Origin: REEB76 sp963774895
GTDB lineage: Bacteria; Pseudomonadota; Gammaproteobacteria; Natronospirales; REEB76
Reading direction: 5' to 3'
Length of the DNA: 64,000 nt
NCBI GenBank assembly: GCA_963774895.1
Contig: CAVZGN010000003.1
Coordinates: 124,001 to 188,000 of the forward strand
The notes beneath the pieces are model-generated. The model ran no database searches and was not told where the DNA came from. It was given only the letters and a program-made list of their open reading frames with translations. The translations under genes were made by a program, and so were the position numbers. How positions within the stretch are numbered: the first letter of the stretch is position 1; each line of letters opens with the position of its first letter. Below, piece by piece: positions 33,003 through 41,741 of this stretch.

Positions 33003-33620
33003 GTGGCTGAACTCACACACCGGCAACAGCAGATTCTTGAGCTTGTTCAAGATGTTATTGAAAACACGGGCATGCCGCCGACCCGGGTAGAGATCGCCCG
33101 TAAACTGGGGTTCAAGTCAGCCAATGCTGCGGAAGACCATCTGCGGGCCCTGGCTCGAAAGGGTATGATTGAATTACTGCCCGGCGCTGCCCGGGGAATC
33201 CGTCTTACCGATCCTCCCGGTCTCCCGGTAGTCGGCCGGGTAGCGGCGGGCAGTCCTATACTGGCGCAGGAACATATCGAGGGCCGTTACCGCCTCGATC
33301 CCGATATCTTCCATCCCAGACCCCATTACCTGCTACGCGTGCAAGGCATGAGCATGCGCGATGCCGGTATCCTCGACGGTGATCTGTTGGCGGTGCACCG
33401 CTCTCCGGATGTCTACAACGGCCAGATTGTGGTGGCGCGTGTGGGGGATGAAGTCACGGTAAAGCGCTACCGGCTGAAAGGCTCGAAGGTCTGGCTGATG
33501 CCGGAAAACCGGGAATTCCAGCCCCTCATCGTGGATGCTGATAACCCAACATTGGTGCTGGAAGGTGTGGTGGTAGGGGTCCTACGCAATGGCTTTTCGT
33601 ATACTAAGAATAGTGGCTAA
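33003..33620 (+). CDS. lexA: LexA repressor
   Basis: The 205-residue SOS repressor has an N-terminal winged helix (PPTRVEIARKLGFKSANAAEDHLRALARKG, recognition helix near 39-50) and a C-terminal S24 peptidase domain. The self-cleavage site is A82-G83 (RVAAGSP), the catalytic dyad is S117 (GMSM) and K154 (TVKRY). Cleavage is induced by RecA filaments after DNA damage. The start is a GTG at 33003 without an obvious Shine-Dalgarno sequence; the match to family starts (MxxLTxRQQ) fixes it. The gene has its own promoter with an overlapping LexA box and a strong terminator. Confidence 0.97.
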   Translation: MAELTHRQQQILELVQDVIENTGMPPTRVEIARKLGFKSANAAEDHLRALARKGMIELLPGAARGIRLTDPPGLPVVGRVAAGSPILAQEHIEGRYRLDPDIFHPRPHYLLRVQGMSMRDAGILDGDLLAVHRSPDVYNGQIVVARVGDEVTVKRYRLKGSKVWLMPENREFQPLIVDADNPTLVLEGVVVGVLRNGFSYTKNSG

Positions 33621-33641
33621 AAACCCAATCATTTCGGGTAA

Positions 33642-33671
33642 AAAAAGGCGCGGATCACTCCGCGCCTTTTT
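33642..33671 (+). terminator. Intrinsic terminator of lexA
   Basis: The stem GGCGCGGA/TCCGCGCC with loop TCAC is preceded by an A-run and followed by TTTTTAT. The A/T flanks extend the stem and could serve the convergent gene at 33720-33965 as well. Confidence 0.93.
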
Positions 33672-33719
33672 ATTCAGACAGCCGCAATAGGGTAGCAGCT
33701 GCCGATTTCCTCGCTGAAC

Positions 33720-33965
33720 TTACTTGGTATGCGCAGCAGGAGCTTCGGTCTTTTTCTTCTTGCTTGAATGAGACTTTTTGTGAGAAGAAGACTTCTTGTG
33801 AGTCTCTTTTTTCATGGTTTCCTTTTTAGTGGTTTCCTTCTTCATTTGAGCTTCCTTGGCAGGAGCCTTGGTGCCGGCTTCAGCCGGGGCACCTTGGGCA
33901 AATGCCATGCCGGCGAACGCGAACAGCGAACCGGCAACAAGACCAATAATCATCTGACGTTTCAT
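33720..33965 (-). CDS. Small exported lysine-rich repeat protein
   Basis: The 81-residue protein has a Sec signal peptide (MKRQMIIGLVAGSLFAFAG, cleavage after AFA) and a mature part of about 57 residues made almost only of K, E, T, S, H and A. KKET occurs three times in a row with short spacers, followed by SHKK/SSKKKK blocks. Such low-complexity basic exported proteins resemble acid-shock-type Asr proteins in composition, but no homology is claimed. GGAG lies 8 nt before the ATG. It converges with lexA across the terminator. It could bind envelope polyanions; this is inference. Confidence 0.75.
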   Translation of the reverse strand: MKRQMIIGLVAGSLFAFAGMAFAQGAPAEAGTKAPAKEAQMKKETTKKETMKKETHKKSSSHKKSHSSKKKKTEAPAAHTK

Positions 33966-34312
33966 CTGAGTACTCCGTAACAGGGTTAAGTTATATAAAT
34001 GCTGTTGCTTTCGAAGCCGGCAAAAAATGAGGTGTCACCCAATTTACAGCCAGATACAAAAGCCAGCCACTATGTCTTCATCAACCAGATTTACTGGTTA
34101 TAAATTCCCTTAAAATTTTATTCGATCCCTCGGAGAGGGACTGGGCCCGATCCCCCCCGGCAGACCTGCCGAGAGCTGCATAGTCTAACTGTAGCAAACC
34201 CCATTAGATAGGGGTAATCGCCTAATTTTATAGAGGTTTTTCAGGCCTACCCCCTCCTGGCCGGCCAAGATTGGCCTGCCAAGGGGGTACTGGCGCTGGC
34301 ATAATGGGCTCC
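33966..34312. other. Intergenic region, divergent promoters expected
   Basis: This gap lies between the lysine-rich protein gene (-) and the HD-GYP gene (+). No open frame with support was found. It contains A+T-rich stretches suitable for promoters around 34080-34125, a small GGCAG/CTGCC hairpin near 34160 and the long hairpin at 34248-34289. No c-di-GMP riboswitch core was recognised. Confidence 0.5.
34248..34289 (+). promoter_or_regulatory. Long hairpin just upstream of the HD-GYP gene
   Basis: TACCCCCT and AGGGGGTA form the base, and TGGCCGGCCAA pairs with TTGGCCTGCCA above a 2-base bulge, giving about 18 pairs with one mismatch and a very small loop. It ends 15-24 nt before the possible start codons and has no T-run, so a translational or processing signal is more likely than a terminator. 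Confidence 0.6.
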
Positions 34313-35560
34313 ATGAGGAAAATCCCCGTTTCTGAACTCCGCCTGGGCATGTATGTCACGGCTCTCGACCGCCCATGGCTGGAAAGCCCCTTCCCATTCC
34401 AGGGTTTCCCCGTCGATGCCCAGGAGCAGTTGGCGACCTTGCAGAAGACCTGTGAGTACGTATACATCGATGAAGACAGGGCAGCTGGCCAGATTAGTTC
34501 GGATTCGGGGCGAAAGACATCCGGGCGATCGCCCGGCCGGCCTATCACGCTCACCATGGAACGTACCGATCTCACCGGCCTTGGTTGGCGGGGGCGGGAC
34601 AGTTTCCGCCATGACATGCGCAAGGTCCTGGCCAGCCGCGGCAAACTGCACCGGCACGTACAACGCCTGCTGAGTGACGTGCGTTTCGGGCGCAGCGCTG
34701 ACACCCGTGAAGCACGTATTCTCACCCTCGAACTGATAGACGTGGCGATGTCAAATCCCGCCGCCGCCTTGTGGCTGACAAATCTCGAGACCAAACACGA
34801 CTATACCGTCTCCCATTGTCTGAATGTCTGCATTCTGAGTATTGTCTTCGGATTGCATCTCGGGCTATCCAATGATTCCATCGCGGATCTGGCATTGGGC
34901 GCGTTGTTGCACGACGTCGGCAAGATGCGGACTCCGGTTTCCATCCTCGACAAACCCGGGCTGCTTACCGAAGATGAATTTGACATCATGAAGAAACATC
35001 CAGTGGATGGGTTCAACATTCTGCGTAAAGACAAGAACATCTCAGAAAAGTGCCTGGAAATTGTGCAGTTGCATCACGAGAGGATCAGTGGTCAGGGATA
35101 CCCTTTCGGATTGAAGAACGATGAGATCCCTGTGCATGTGCGCATCGTCGCCATCGCGGATGTTTACGACGATATCACCAGCAACCGTGTATATCACGAA
35201 GGCGTTCCTCCACATACCTGCCTCAACATGATGTTCCACTGGGCACCGCGGGATTTTGGTGAAGACCTGATGCAGGAATTTATTCGTTGCATCGGCATCT
35301 ATCCTATCGGCAGTCTGGTTGAATTGAACAGCAATGCCTTGGGTATCGTGATGTCTGCCAATCCCGCCAGCCGCTTGCGGCCGATCGTCATGCTGATTCG
35401 TGATGCCGAGGGCAAGCCCTATGATCGCCGTCCCCTCATCAACCTCGCCACGCCCTCAGCGAAAGGCGGTGAGCCCAAGTGGTCCATCAAGCGTGTAGTA
35501 GATTCGAAAGAATACGATATCAATTTGGGGCGCATCGCAGAACTCGAAGCCGGTATCTAA
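34313..35560 (+). CDS. HD-GYP cyclic-di-GMP phosphodiesterase with DUF3391 domain
   Basis: The 415-residue cytoplasmic protein has an N-terminal DUF3391 domain (KIPVSELRLGMYVTALDRPW) and an HD-GYP domain with the motifs HDVGK, HHER and GQGYP (in ERISGQGYPFGLKNDEIP). It should hydrolyse c-di-GMP to GMP or pGpG and so promote motility over biofilm. The start MRKIPVSELR fits the family; an ATG three codons earlier (34304) is equally possible as neither has a clear Shine-Dalgarno sequence. The gene is preceded by a strong hairpin. A diguanylate cyclase is encoded 4 kb to the right. Confidence 0.93.
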   Translation: MRKIPVSELRLGMYVTALDRPWLESPFPFQGFPVDAQEQLATLQKTCEYVYIDEDRAAGQISSDSGRKTSGRSPGRPITLTMERTDLTGLGWRGRDSFRHDMRKVLASRGKLHRHVQRLLSDVRFGRSADTREARILTLELIDVAMSNPAAALWLTNLETKHDYTVSHCLNVCILSIVFGLHLGLSNDSIADLALGALLHDVGKMRTPVSILDKPGLLTEDEFDIMKKHPVDGFNILRKDKNISEKCLEIVQLHHERISGQGYPFGLKNDEIPVHVRIVAIADVYDDITSNRVYHEGVPPHTCLNMMFHWAPRDFGEDLMQEFIRCIGIYPIGSLVELNSNALGIVMSANPASRLRPIVMLIRDAEGKPYDRRPLINLATPSAKGGEPKWSIKRVVDSKEYDINLGRIAELEAGI

Positions 35561-35612
35561 TCGATAGTTATAGATATCATGTTCATGGTTTATATCCGGA
35601 ACATATCAGCAG

Positions 35613-36029
35613 ATGCTTGAGATAACACCGTACATCCGAATCCGTGAGGATGAGCTGGTATTCCGTTTTATACGCGCTTCGGGCCCAGGTGGACAGAATG
35701 TAAACAAAGTGGCTACGGCCGCTGAGCTGCGCTTTAAAGTCAAAGATAATAGAACGTTACCAGAGCCCGTGCGCGATCGTCTAACCGAACTGGCCGGGAA
35801 CAAGATCAATTCACAAGGCGAATTATTGATCTTTGCGCAGCGCTTCCGTACCCAGGAACGGAACCGCACAGATGCAGTCGAACGCCTAGTGACGTTAATC
35901 AAGCAGGCAGCCATAATACCCAAGGTACGCAAACATACTAAGCCAACGCGCGCTTCCAAGCGACGCAGACTTGAGGGTAAGCGTCATCTCAGCAACAAAA
36001 AACGCTTGCGCAGTCGTTCTGATGAATGA
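35613..36029 (+). CDS. arfB: Alternative ribosome-rescue factor ArfB (YaeJ)
   Basis: The 138-residue codon-independent peptidyl-tRNA hydrolase has the GGQ motif at residues 26-28 (ASGPGGQNVNKV) and the long basic C-terminal tail (HTKPTRASKRRRLEGKRHLSNKKRLRSR) that enters the empty mRNA channel of stalled ribosomes. The length agrees with E. coli ArfB (140). It backs up trans-translation. The gene lies 50 bp after the HD-GYP gene on the same strand, and the permease gene converges on it. Confidence 0.95.
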   Translation: MLEITPYIRIREDELVFRFIRASGPGGQNVNKVATAAELRFKVKDNRTLPEPVRDRLTELAGNKINSQGELLIFAQRFRTQERNRTDAVERLVTLIKQAAIIPKVRKHTKPTRASKRRRLEGKRHLSNKKRLRSRSDE

Positions 36030-36130
36030 TGAATAAAGAGATACCAGCTATAGAGCCGGCATCGCAACCGGGACAAGTAAACTAAATCTACCTATCTTTA
36101 GTGAAGAATTTTACATGCCCCGTGTTTGAT

Positions 36131-37753
36131 TCAGGGCGCGACTTCTTCGATGTGTGTCTCTGTTCCGCGCGACCCCAATGTCTGTACGCGATCGGAACAC
36201 TCTTGTGCCGCAGCGGAACCTTGGCCTGTCATCAAAGCCAGTACCAGGATTACTAGGCTAAAGGCCGCGAGGATCCACATGCCGGTGAAGAAACCGAACA
36301 GACCAATTCCACCCATATCGCCTCTGGGGCCGAACCAGCTGATCAGCCACATACCTATGAAATACGGTAGCAACCACCAGGCTTGCTGCCAGCCGAGCTG
36401 GGAAAGCGGTTTGCGCTTGATGAAGTACCAAGCAAGATATGCGACCACGTACGCCGCGACTAAGATAAAGAGAACTTCCACGGTCTCGTAACCCGTCCAG
36501 TAGATGATCCAATTGGAAAAAATGAAGGCGATAACCGAAACCGCATAAACCGCCCGCAGACGGAATGGTCGTGTGGCATTCGGCAGAACGCGGCGCAGAT
36601 GTAACAGGATGATCGGACCAATCATGTAAGACAGTACCGTAATAAGTGAAACCGCAGACACCAGTTTTTGCCAGGATGGGAATGGAAAGAAGAAGATTAC
36701 GCCGACAATCCAGGTGATAACCAGGCCGATCCACGGCACCCCGCTCTGGTTGAGCTTGATCACGTGTTTGGGCGCGTTGCCCATTTCGCCAGCCGCCATG
36801 ATGATACGCGGGCTGGCTGTGGCGTATATGAACGCGGTTCCCATCGGCGATACGAAGGCATCCAGGTACAGAATGACCGCCCACCAGAACGCGCCCACGG
36901 CGACTGCGATGGCCGCGAGCGGACCGAACATACCGGTGAAGTGCAAATTTTCCCAGCCATGGGCGATATCTGCCGGTTGTAGCGCGATGATAAAGGACAC
37001 CTGTAATCCGATGTAGATCAGCATGGAAATGATGACTGAGCCGATCAAGGCGATCGGGATATAACGCCCGGGATTACGGGTTTCGCCTGCGAGAGCAATC
37101 GCCTGCTGGAAGCCGAGGAAGCTGAAAATGATGCCGGCAGTGGCCACCGCGGTGAAAATGCCGCTGACCGGGGTACTGGCGGCGTATGCGGTCATGTTGC
37201 CGGGATGGAACGAGTACGCCATAAGAATGCCGATGGTGGCGATTGGGATAATGAGTTTCCACCAGGTTGCCGCACTGTTGATGGCAACCACGATGCGGAT
37301 CGCGAGAAAGTTGAGCGCCACCACGAACGCCAGAAGAATAATCGAGACAATTGTACCGAGATTGGTCAAGATACCCGTGGTGGGGACAATCAAGCCAGGT
37401 ATGTAGTTGTTGGCATAGGTCACAACCGAAATTACCTCGACCGGTGGCACCGAAACGAAGGCCAGAAACAGGATCCAGGTCCAGACCTTGCCCACCAGAT
37501 CGCCGTGGCTGACATGGGTCATGTGCACCAGGGCGCCGGAATTCGGAAACATGGTGGAAAGTTCCGCAAACACGAACGCCAGGAACAGCACCGCTATCGC
37601 GCCGATGATCCAGGAGATGACGCTCCAGGGACCGGCCTGCACGGACGCGTGCAGAGGTCCGAACAGCCATCCCGAGCCGATCATGGCGCCCAGGCTGGCG
37701 TACAAAAGCCCGATGACACCGGCGTCGCGTCTGAGTTTGGTGGGTCCGGCCAT
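36131..37753 (-). CDS. APC-family amino acid permease
   Basis: The 540-residue protein has about 12-14 membrane helices and the APC superfamily start: GVIGLLYASLGAMIGSGWLFGPL in helix 1, with the unwound GSGW substrate/cation region, and AFVFAELSTMFPNSGA in helix 2. It resembles bacterial aspartate/proton symporter-type members, but the substrate is not readable. The ATG is preceded by GGAG. It stands alone and faces arfB. Given the amino acid catabolic genes in the window, an amino acid substrate is plausible. Confidence 0.9.
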   Translation of the reverse strand: MAGPTKLRRDAGVIGLLYASLGAMIGSGWLFGPLHASVQAGPWSVISWIIGAIAVLFLAFVFAELSTMFPNSGALVHMTHVSHGDLVGKVWTWILFLAFVSVPPVEVISVVTYANNYIPGLIVPTTGILTNLGTIVSIILLAFVVALNFLAIRIVVAINSAATWWKLIIPIATIGILMAYSFHPGNMTAYAASTPVSGIFTAVATAGIIFSFLGFQQAIALAGETRNPGRYIPIALIGSVIISMLIYIGLQVSFIIALQPADIAHGWENLHFTGMFGPLAAIAVAVGAFWWAVILYLDAFVSPMGTAFIYATASPRIIMAAGEMGNAPKHVIKLNQSGVPWIGLVITWIVGVIFFFPFPSWQKLVSAVSLITVLSYMIGPIILLHLRRVLPNATRPFRLRAVYAVSVIAFIFSNWIIYWTGYETVEVLFILVAAYVVAYLAWYFIKRKPLSQLGWQQAWWLLPYFIGMWLISWFGPRGDMGGIGLFGFFTGMWILAAFSLVILVLALMTGQGSAAAQECSDRVQTLGSRGTETHIEEVAP

Positions 37754-37852
37754 ATTGGTAACTCCGCAGGTAGTGAAATTAAATTTGTTAGATGCTGTTT
37801 TAAGGACGCTGGATATTAGACGACCCTGAGCATGGGAACAAGCATGCTGTAG

Positions 37853-38272
37853 TCAGTGCAAGCGGTCGTGATCTTCGGTCTCCCTATCGGTATTGTGCCA
37901 GGTATAGGCCTCGGTGGGAGAGAATGAAGCGCCAGTCAGGATGGTGACGCCCTGGGGGTTATCCAGCTGCACGGATTCAACCCGCCGACCTATCAGTAGA
38001 GCACGTCCCTTCCCGCGGTCTGAACCGGATTCACTGAATTCGAAAGCATACATACGCCGCCATGCAAGCCAGCCGGTGGCGGTGCGCGAGAGCCGCAACC
38101 ATACCAAAGCCACGGTTTCATCCAGAAACTGCAAATGCATTTCAGCACAGATACGCGTACAGATGGCGGTCATGCGTTCGCGTGCCTGCATGCTGTCATT
38201 CCAGAATCCTATTCCAAGCACGATGGCAATGAGCGCGAGGAAGGCCAGCAAGTTGCTGATGTCAAGGTACAT
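37853..38272 (-). CDS. DUF3301 family membrane protein
   Basis: The 139-residue protein has one N-terminal membrane helix (about 8-24, LLAFLALIAIVLGIGFW) and a soluble domain of the DUF3301 type with FLDETVALVWLRLSR and WRRMYAFEFSESG. The ATG at 38272 is chosen for family fit; it lies only 2 bp after the stop of the diguanylate cyclase gene, so the pair is co-translated. The function of DUF3301 is unknown; the coupling hints at a role near the cyclase. Confidence 0.85.
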   Translation of the reverse strand: MYLDISNLLAFLALIAIVLGIGFWNDSMQARERMTAICTRICAEMHLQFLDETVALVWLRLSRTATGWLAWRRMYAFEFSESGSDRGKGRALLIGRRVESVQLDNPQGVTILTGASFSPTEAYTWHNTDRETEDHDRLH

Positions 38273-38274
38273 AC

Positions 38275-39498
38275 CTATTGCAATCCGTGTTTGCAGACCT
38301 GGTTTCGGCCATTGCGCTTGGCATCGTAGAGTGCCTGGTCCGCGTTCTTGAGTACACTCCACGGATCGCCCCTGGACGCGCTGTTTTCGGCTGCCCCGAT
38401 ACTAACCGTCACGCGCAATGGATTGTTATCATCCACTGTATCCTGGATTCCAGGGGTAGCACGCCGTTCACCCCGGCGCGGATTGAAACCAGATGATTCA
38501 ATGTCAGCGCGTAGATCCTCCAATACTTGCGCGGTCTCATTGAGACTCCTGCCGGGATAGAGCAAACCGAATTCTTCACCGCCATACCGGAAGGCTTTGC
38601 CACCACCGGCGCATTGCTGCAGACGTGATGCCACTAATCGTAAAACCTGATCACCCATGTCGTGACCATAAGTGTCGTTGAAGTTTTTAAAATGATCCAC
38701 ATCCAGCATGGCGATGACATAACGGCCACCCAGTTGGCGCATATGCTCTTCCAGCGCGCGCCGTCCTGGCAAACCCGTGAGTTCGTCCAGATACGCCATG
38801 CTCCAGGATTCGAGCACGATGGCCAGACCGAATGCCAGGGCTGATGCCGCTGCGAAAATGGCTATCGTGGCAGGTTGTTGTGCCCCCAGCATGACCGCTG
38901 TCGCCAATAAAGCAAAGAAAAATGCTGCAATCTCCGCGCTATGTTGCCTAATCAGGCGATCGTTGATCCACAGCATACCGATGAACAGAAGTAATAACCC
39001 TGGTTGGCTGATGGTGGAATGGACAAATATCCTCCATTGGAGGAATTTCACAAACAGCGCATCGCCCACGCCCTGGGCGCGGGTTCCTATCAGCACGGTG
39101 ATGAAAATAATCTCCAGCAACAGCAATCCGAATAACCAGATACCATAGCGTGTGAAAATGCCGCGCTCTCCCAATGAATGTATACAGACCAAATTCAGCG
39201 GCATGAACAGGCAAAGACTGCCGACTAGAATCTGTCTGCTAAGGTTGTCGCTGACATTGGCAAATACCAGTAAGGAGCCGAATCCCAACAGCATCGTCAC
39301 TAGCGCGAAGAACATGCGGCTACGATTAAATTGCATGCTCAATGCCAGGGCCGCCAGCAGGATGAACAGCGCTATCAATTCAGTGGCCAGCACACCCGCA
39401 TTCGGGAAATGAATTGCATAGTGCATCATCAGTACCGCACTGATGAATAAGATGATTTCCGGTAACAATGTGTAGATAACGCCGACGAGGATCTTCAT
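38275..39498 (-). CDS. Membrane diguanylate cyclase (GGDEF)
   Basis: The 407-residue protein has about seven to eight membrane helices in residues 1-235 and a C-terminal GGDEF domain. The active-site loop reads RYGGEEF, an active variant, and AMLDVDHFKNFNDTYGHDMGDQVL holds the metal- and GTP-binding residues. No RxxD inhibitory site is visible just before the loop, so product inhibition may be absent. It makes c-di-GMP in response to an unknown membrane signal. It is the middle gene of a BON protein - cyclase - DUF3301 run on the minus strand. Confidence 0.93.
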   Translation of the reverse strand: MKILVGVIYTLLPEIILFISAVLMMHYAIHFPNAGVLATELIALFILLAALALSMQFNRSRMFFALVTMLLGFGSLLVFANVSDNLSRQILVGSLCLFMPLNLVCIHSLGERGIFTRYGIWLFGLLLLEIIFITVLIGTRAQGVGDALFVKFLQWRIFVHSTISQPGLLLLFIGMLWINDRLIRQHSAEIAAFFFALLATAVMLGAQQPATIAIFAAASALAFGLAIVLESWSMAYLDELTGLPGRRALEEHMRQLGGRYVIAMLDVDHFKNFNDTYGHDMGDQVLRLVASRLQQCAGGGKAFRYGGEEFGLLYPGRSLNETAQVLEDLRADIESSGFNPRRGERRATPGIQDTVDDNNPLRVTVSIGAAENSASRGDPWSVLKNADQALYDAKRNGRNQVCKHGLQ

Positions 39499-39555
39499 TT
39501 GACTGGGGGTTATGTATTAGTCATGCAGTGCGATCTCCGGTATGTCATGGCGGTA

Positions 39556-40254
39556 TTACTGGAGTAGGCGAAGGTTGTCATTGACATCATGCACGCCAGG
39601 CACGTACCAACAATCATATACCGCCATACGTGCTTGTTCCTGGCTGTGCACATATCCTTTCAGGGTCACAACGCGAATACGCGTAGCGGCACTGATGGTC
39701 TCTGCATGCAACAAAGGATCCTTTTCCAGCACCAGGCGTATGGCATCCGAGATCTCGTCATCGCTATCCTGTTCGGAGGGATGTACGCGCAAATGGTTAT
39801 GGACATTGCAAGTGCCCGGCACCCACCAACTGATCACTTCTGCGAGACGCCGGTGTGAGAGGCTGCTTACCTGGCCATCGAGACGTACCACACATCCATC
39901 GACGCTTGCGCTAATCCATTGCGCAGTCGCTGGCTGACCTGCGTGGTGTGCATACACGCGGATATCGCGGAAGGCCTGCTCCTGGGAAAGTGCTTCGATG
40001 GTCGCATCGAGCAGCGCTTTGCCATGACGTCGTTCCCCCGGCCTCAAATACAGGTGATCTTCAATGGTAGGGAGTCCGGATACGGCTTGGGCAATGCGCC
40101 GGGCCTTGCGTTTGGCGATAATGTTGGCTACTTCCCCATCCAGCCGCAGGGTATCTTTGTACGATATGCGAATGGGGTGAGCATGCAGATTGATGTCAGC
40201 GTCCTGGGCCAATGCCGCGTGAACAGCGCTGATTGTTTCATCGTGAGTTTGCAT
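39556..40254 (-). CDS. Protein with three BON domains
   Basis: The 232-residue protein has three BON (OsmY/transport-associated) repeats at about 1-75, 80-155 and 162-232. Each ends in a version of V-PGxxxVxxxLRV (SGLPTIEDHLYL, WVPGTCNVHNHLRV, YVPGVHDVNDNLRL). BON domains bind phospholipid or envelope components. There is no signal peptide, so it would be cytoplasmic unless exported otherwise, which is unusual for the family. It lies 57 bp upstream of the diguanylate cyclase on the same strand and is divergent from the glycosylase gene. Confidence 0.85.
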   Translation of the reverse strand: MQTHDETISAVHAALAQDADINLHAHPIRISYKDTLRLDGEVANIIAKRKARRIAQAVSGLPTIEDHLYLRPGERRHGKALLDATIEALSQEQAFRDIRVYAHHAGQPATAQWISASVDGCVVRLDGQVSSLSHRRLAEVISWWVPGTCNVHNHLRVHPSEQDSDDEISDAIRLVLEKDPLLHAETISAATRIRVVTLKGYVHSQEQARMAVYDCWYVPGVHDVNDNLRLLQ

Positions 40255-40373
40255 GCTTTTGCCTCATTCTGCGTGTAACGCTATGCTGATTAGCGTGACC
40301 CTTCTGACCCTGACATTGCAAATGGTAATACAGTAGGTCATAACCAGACTCCTTATCGTCACTGCCATCAGTA

Positions 40374-41003
40374 ATGCATTCACGAACGGTATTCGACACA
40401 CGCCAGGCTGTAGGGCATTTGCGGAGGGCGGATCCCCGGTTGGCGGCACTTATTGCCCGTGTTGGACCCATACGCATTAACCTACGTCCTTCTGCAAGTC
40501 CATTTGAGGCGTTATTGCGAGTCATCACCTACCAACAATTATCGGGTAAGGCTGCCGCCACTATCCATGGCAGGCTACTCGGCCTGTTTTCCGAAGGTGT
40601 TACACCGCAGCATTTGTTGGCGATACCAGAGTCGGCTTTGCGTGGCGCCGGCTTGTCACACAATAAACGACTGGCAGTGCGGGATCTAGCCAGCAAGACC
40701 CTGGACGGGTATGTTCCCGATTTTACCGCCATGGACGCACTCACAGATGAGGAAATAATCAAGCGGCTTACGGTTGTGCGCGGTATTGGACGCTGGAGTG
40801 TTGAAATGCTGCTGATGTTTACCCTGGGGCGGCCTGATGTGCTGCCAGTGGATGATCTCGGGATACGCAAAGGGTTTCAGCTTGCCTATCGTATGAAACG
40901 TCTGCCGGCCGCCGTTACACTGCTCCGCGCCGCCCGGGTATGGCAACCCTTTCGTTCCGCCGCCAGCTGGTATTTATGGCGGGCCCTGGATACGCCCTTA
41001 TGA
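40374..41003 (+). CDS. DNA-3-methyladenine glycosylase II (AlkA-type)
   Basis: The 209-residue HhH-GPD base-excision glycosylase removes alkylated purines. The helix-hairpin-helix is LTVVRGIGRWSVEMLLMF and the catalytic aspartate lies in LPVDDLGIRKG. SPFEALLRVITYQQLSGKAAATI near residue 42 is typical of the short, Mag1-like form without the AlkA N-terminal domain. The gene is divergent from the BON gene. No Ada box or other alkylation regulator was seen. Confidence 0.92.
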   Translation: MHSRTVFDTRQAVGHLRRADPRLAALIARVGPIRINLRPSASPFEALLRVITYQQLSGKAAATIHGRLLGLFSEGVTPQHLLAIPESALRGAGLSHNKRLAVRDLASKTLDGYVPDFTAMDALTDEEIIKRLTVVRGIGRWSVEMLLMFTLGRPDVLPVDDLGIRKGFQLAYRMKRLPAAVTLLRAARVWQPFRSAASWYLWRALDTPL

Positions 41004-41057
41004 TATGGTTTAACCACTATCTGGTGGCATGATGCCGGTCAATTGCGGGAATTACAC

Positions 41058-41729
41058 ATGCTGATCGTATTGGAAAATGTCCTGACTCCCGAAGAATTCA
41101 TCGCGGTCCGCCAGGCGGTAGACCAGGCACAATATGTGCCGGGTGCGGTTTCTGCCGGTGAAGGCTCCAGGGCCCGTAAACATAATTTGCAGATATCTGA
41201 ACAGGACAGTTCACTTGACGGTCTGCAAAAGACTATCCTCAGTGCCTTGGCCCGTCATCAGATATTCCAGTTCCTGGCGGTACCCAAGCACATCATGCCG
41301 CCCATGTTTAACCGTTACGATGTTGGCATGCATTACCAGAACCATGTGGATTTCTCCCTGGTGGGCAATGCTGGCAGTAAGATCCGCACGGATTTGTCCA
41401 TGACATTGTTTCTGAGCGGGATTGACGAATACGATGGCGGCGAACTGGTGGTTGAATCCGTTGATGGCGAGCAGCATATCAAGCTGAATAAAAACCAGGC
41501 TATCATCTATCCATCCGGTCAGTTGCACCGCGCTAATCCAGTAACACGTGGTACTCGCCTAGCTGCCATAACGACCATTCAGAGTTTTATCCGCGATGAA
41601 AACAAAAGAGAACTGCTGGCGGATGTTATGAAACTGGCGCGTGCTATCCAGGATCGTGTGCCGCAATCCGACGAGGCCAGACTGGCAAATAAGATCCATG
41701 CCAATCTATTGCGTTTGTGGGCCGAATAG
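41058..41729 (+). CDS. PKHD-type Fe(II)/2-oxoglutarate dioxygenase (PiuC/YbiX-like)
   Basis: The 223-residue 2-oxoglutarate/Fe(II) oxygenase has the facial triad in MHYQNHVDFSL (H-x-D) and the distal histidine with the 2OG arginine in YPSGQLHRANPVTRGTR. FNRYDVGMHYQNHVD is the family signature. PiuC/YbiX proteins are often iron-regulated; no Fur box was recognised here. The ATG at 41058 fits the family start MLIVLENVLT; a TTG at 41043 is in frame. The fadH gene starts 12 bp downstream. Confidence 0.92.
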   Translation: MLIVLENVLTPEEFIAVRQAVDQAQYVPGAVSAGEGSRARKHNLQISEQDSSLDGLQKTILSALARHQIFQFLAVPKHIMPPMFNRYDVGMHYQNHVDFSLVGNAGSKIRTDLSMTLFLSGIDEYDGGELVVESVDGEQHIKLNKNQAIIYPSGQLHRANPVTRGTRLAAITTIQSFIRDENKRELLADVMKLARAIQDRVPQSDEARLANKIHANLLRLWAE

Positions 41730-41741
41730 TCTAAACACAAC

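Noticed and set aside
34000..34312. c-di-GMP riboswitch upstream of the HD-GYP gene
   Set aside because: The conserved core elements of either class were not found; only a plain hairpin is visible.
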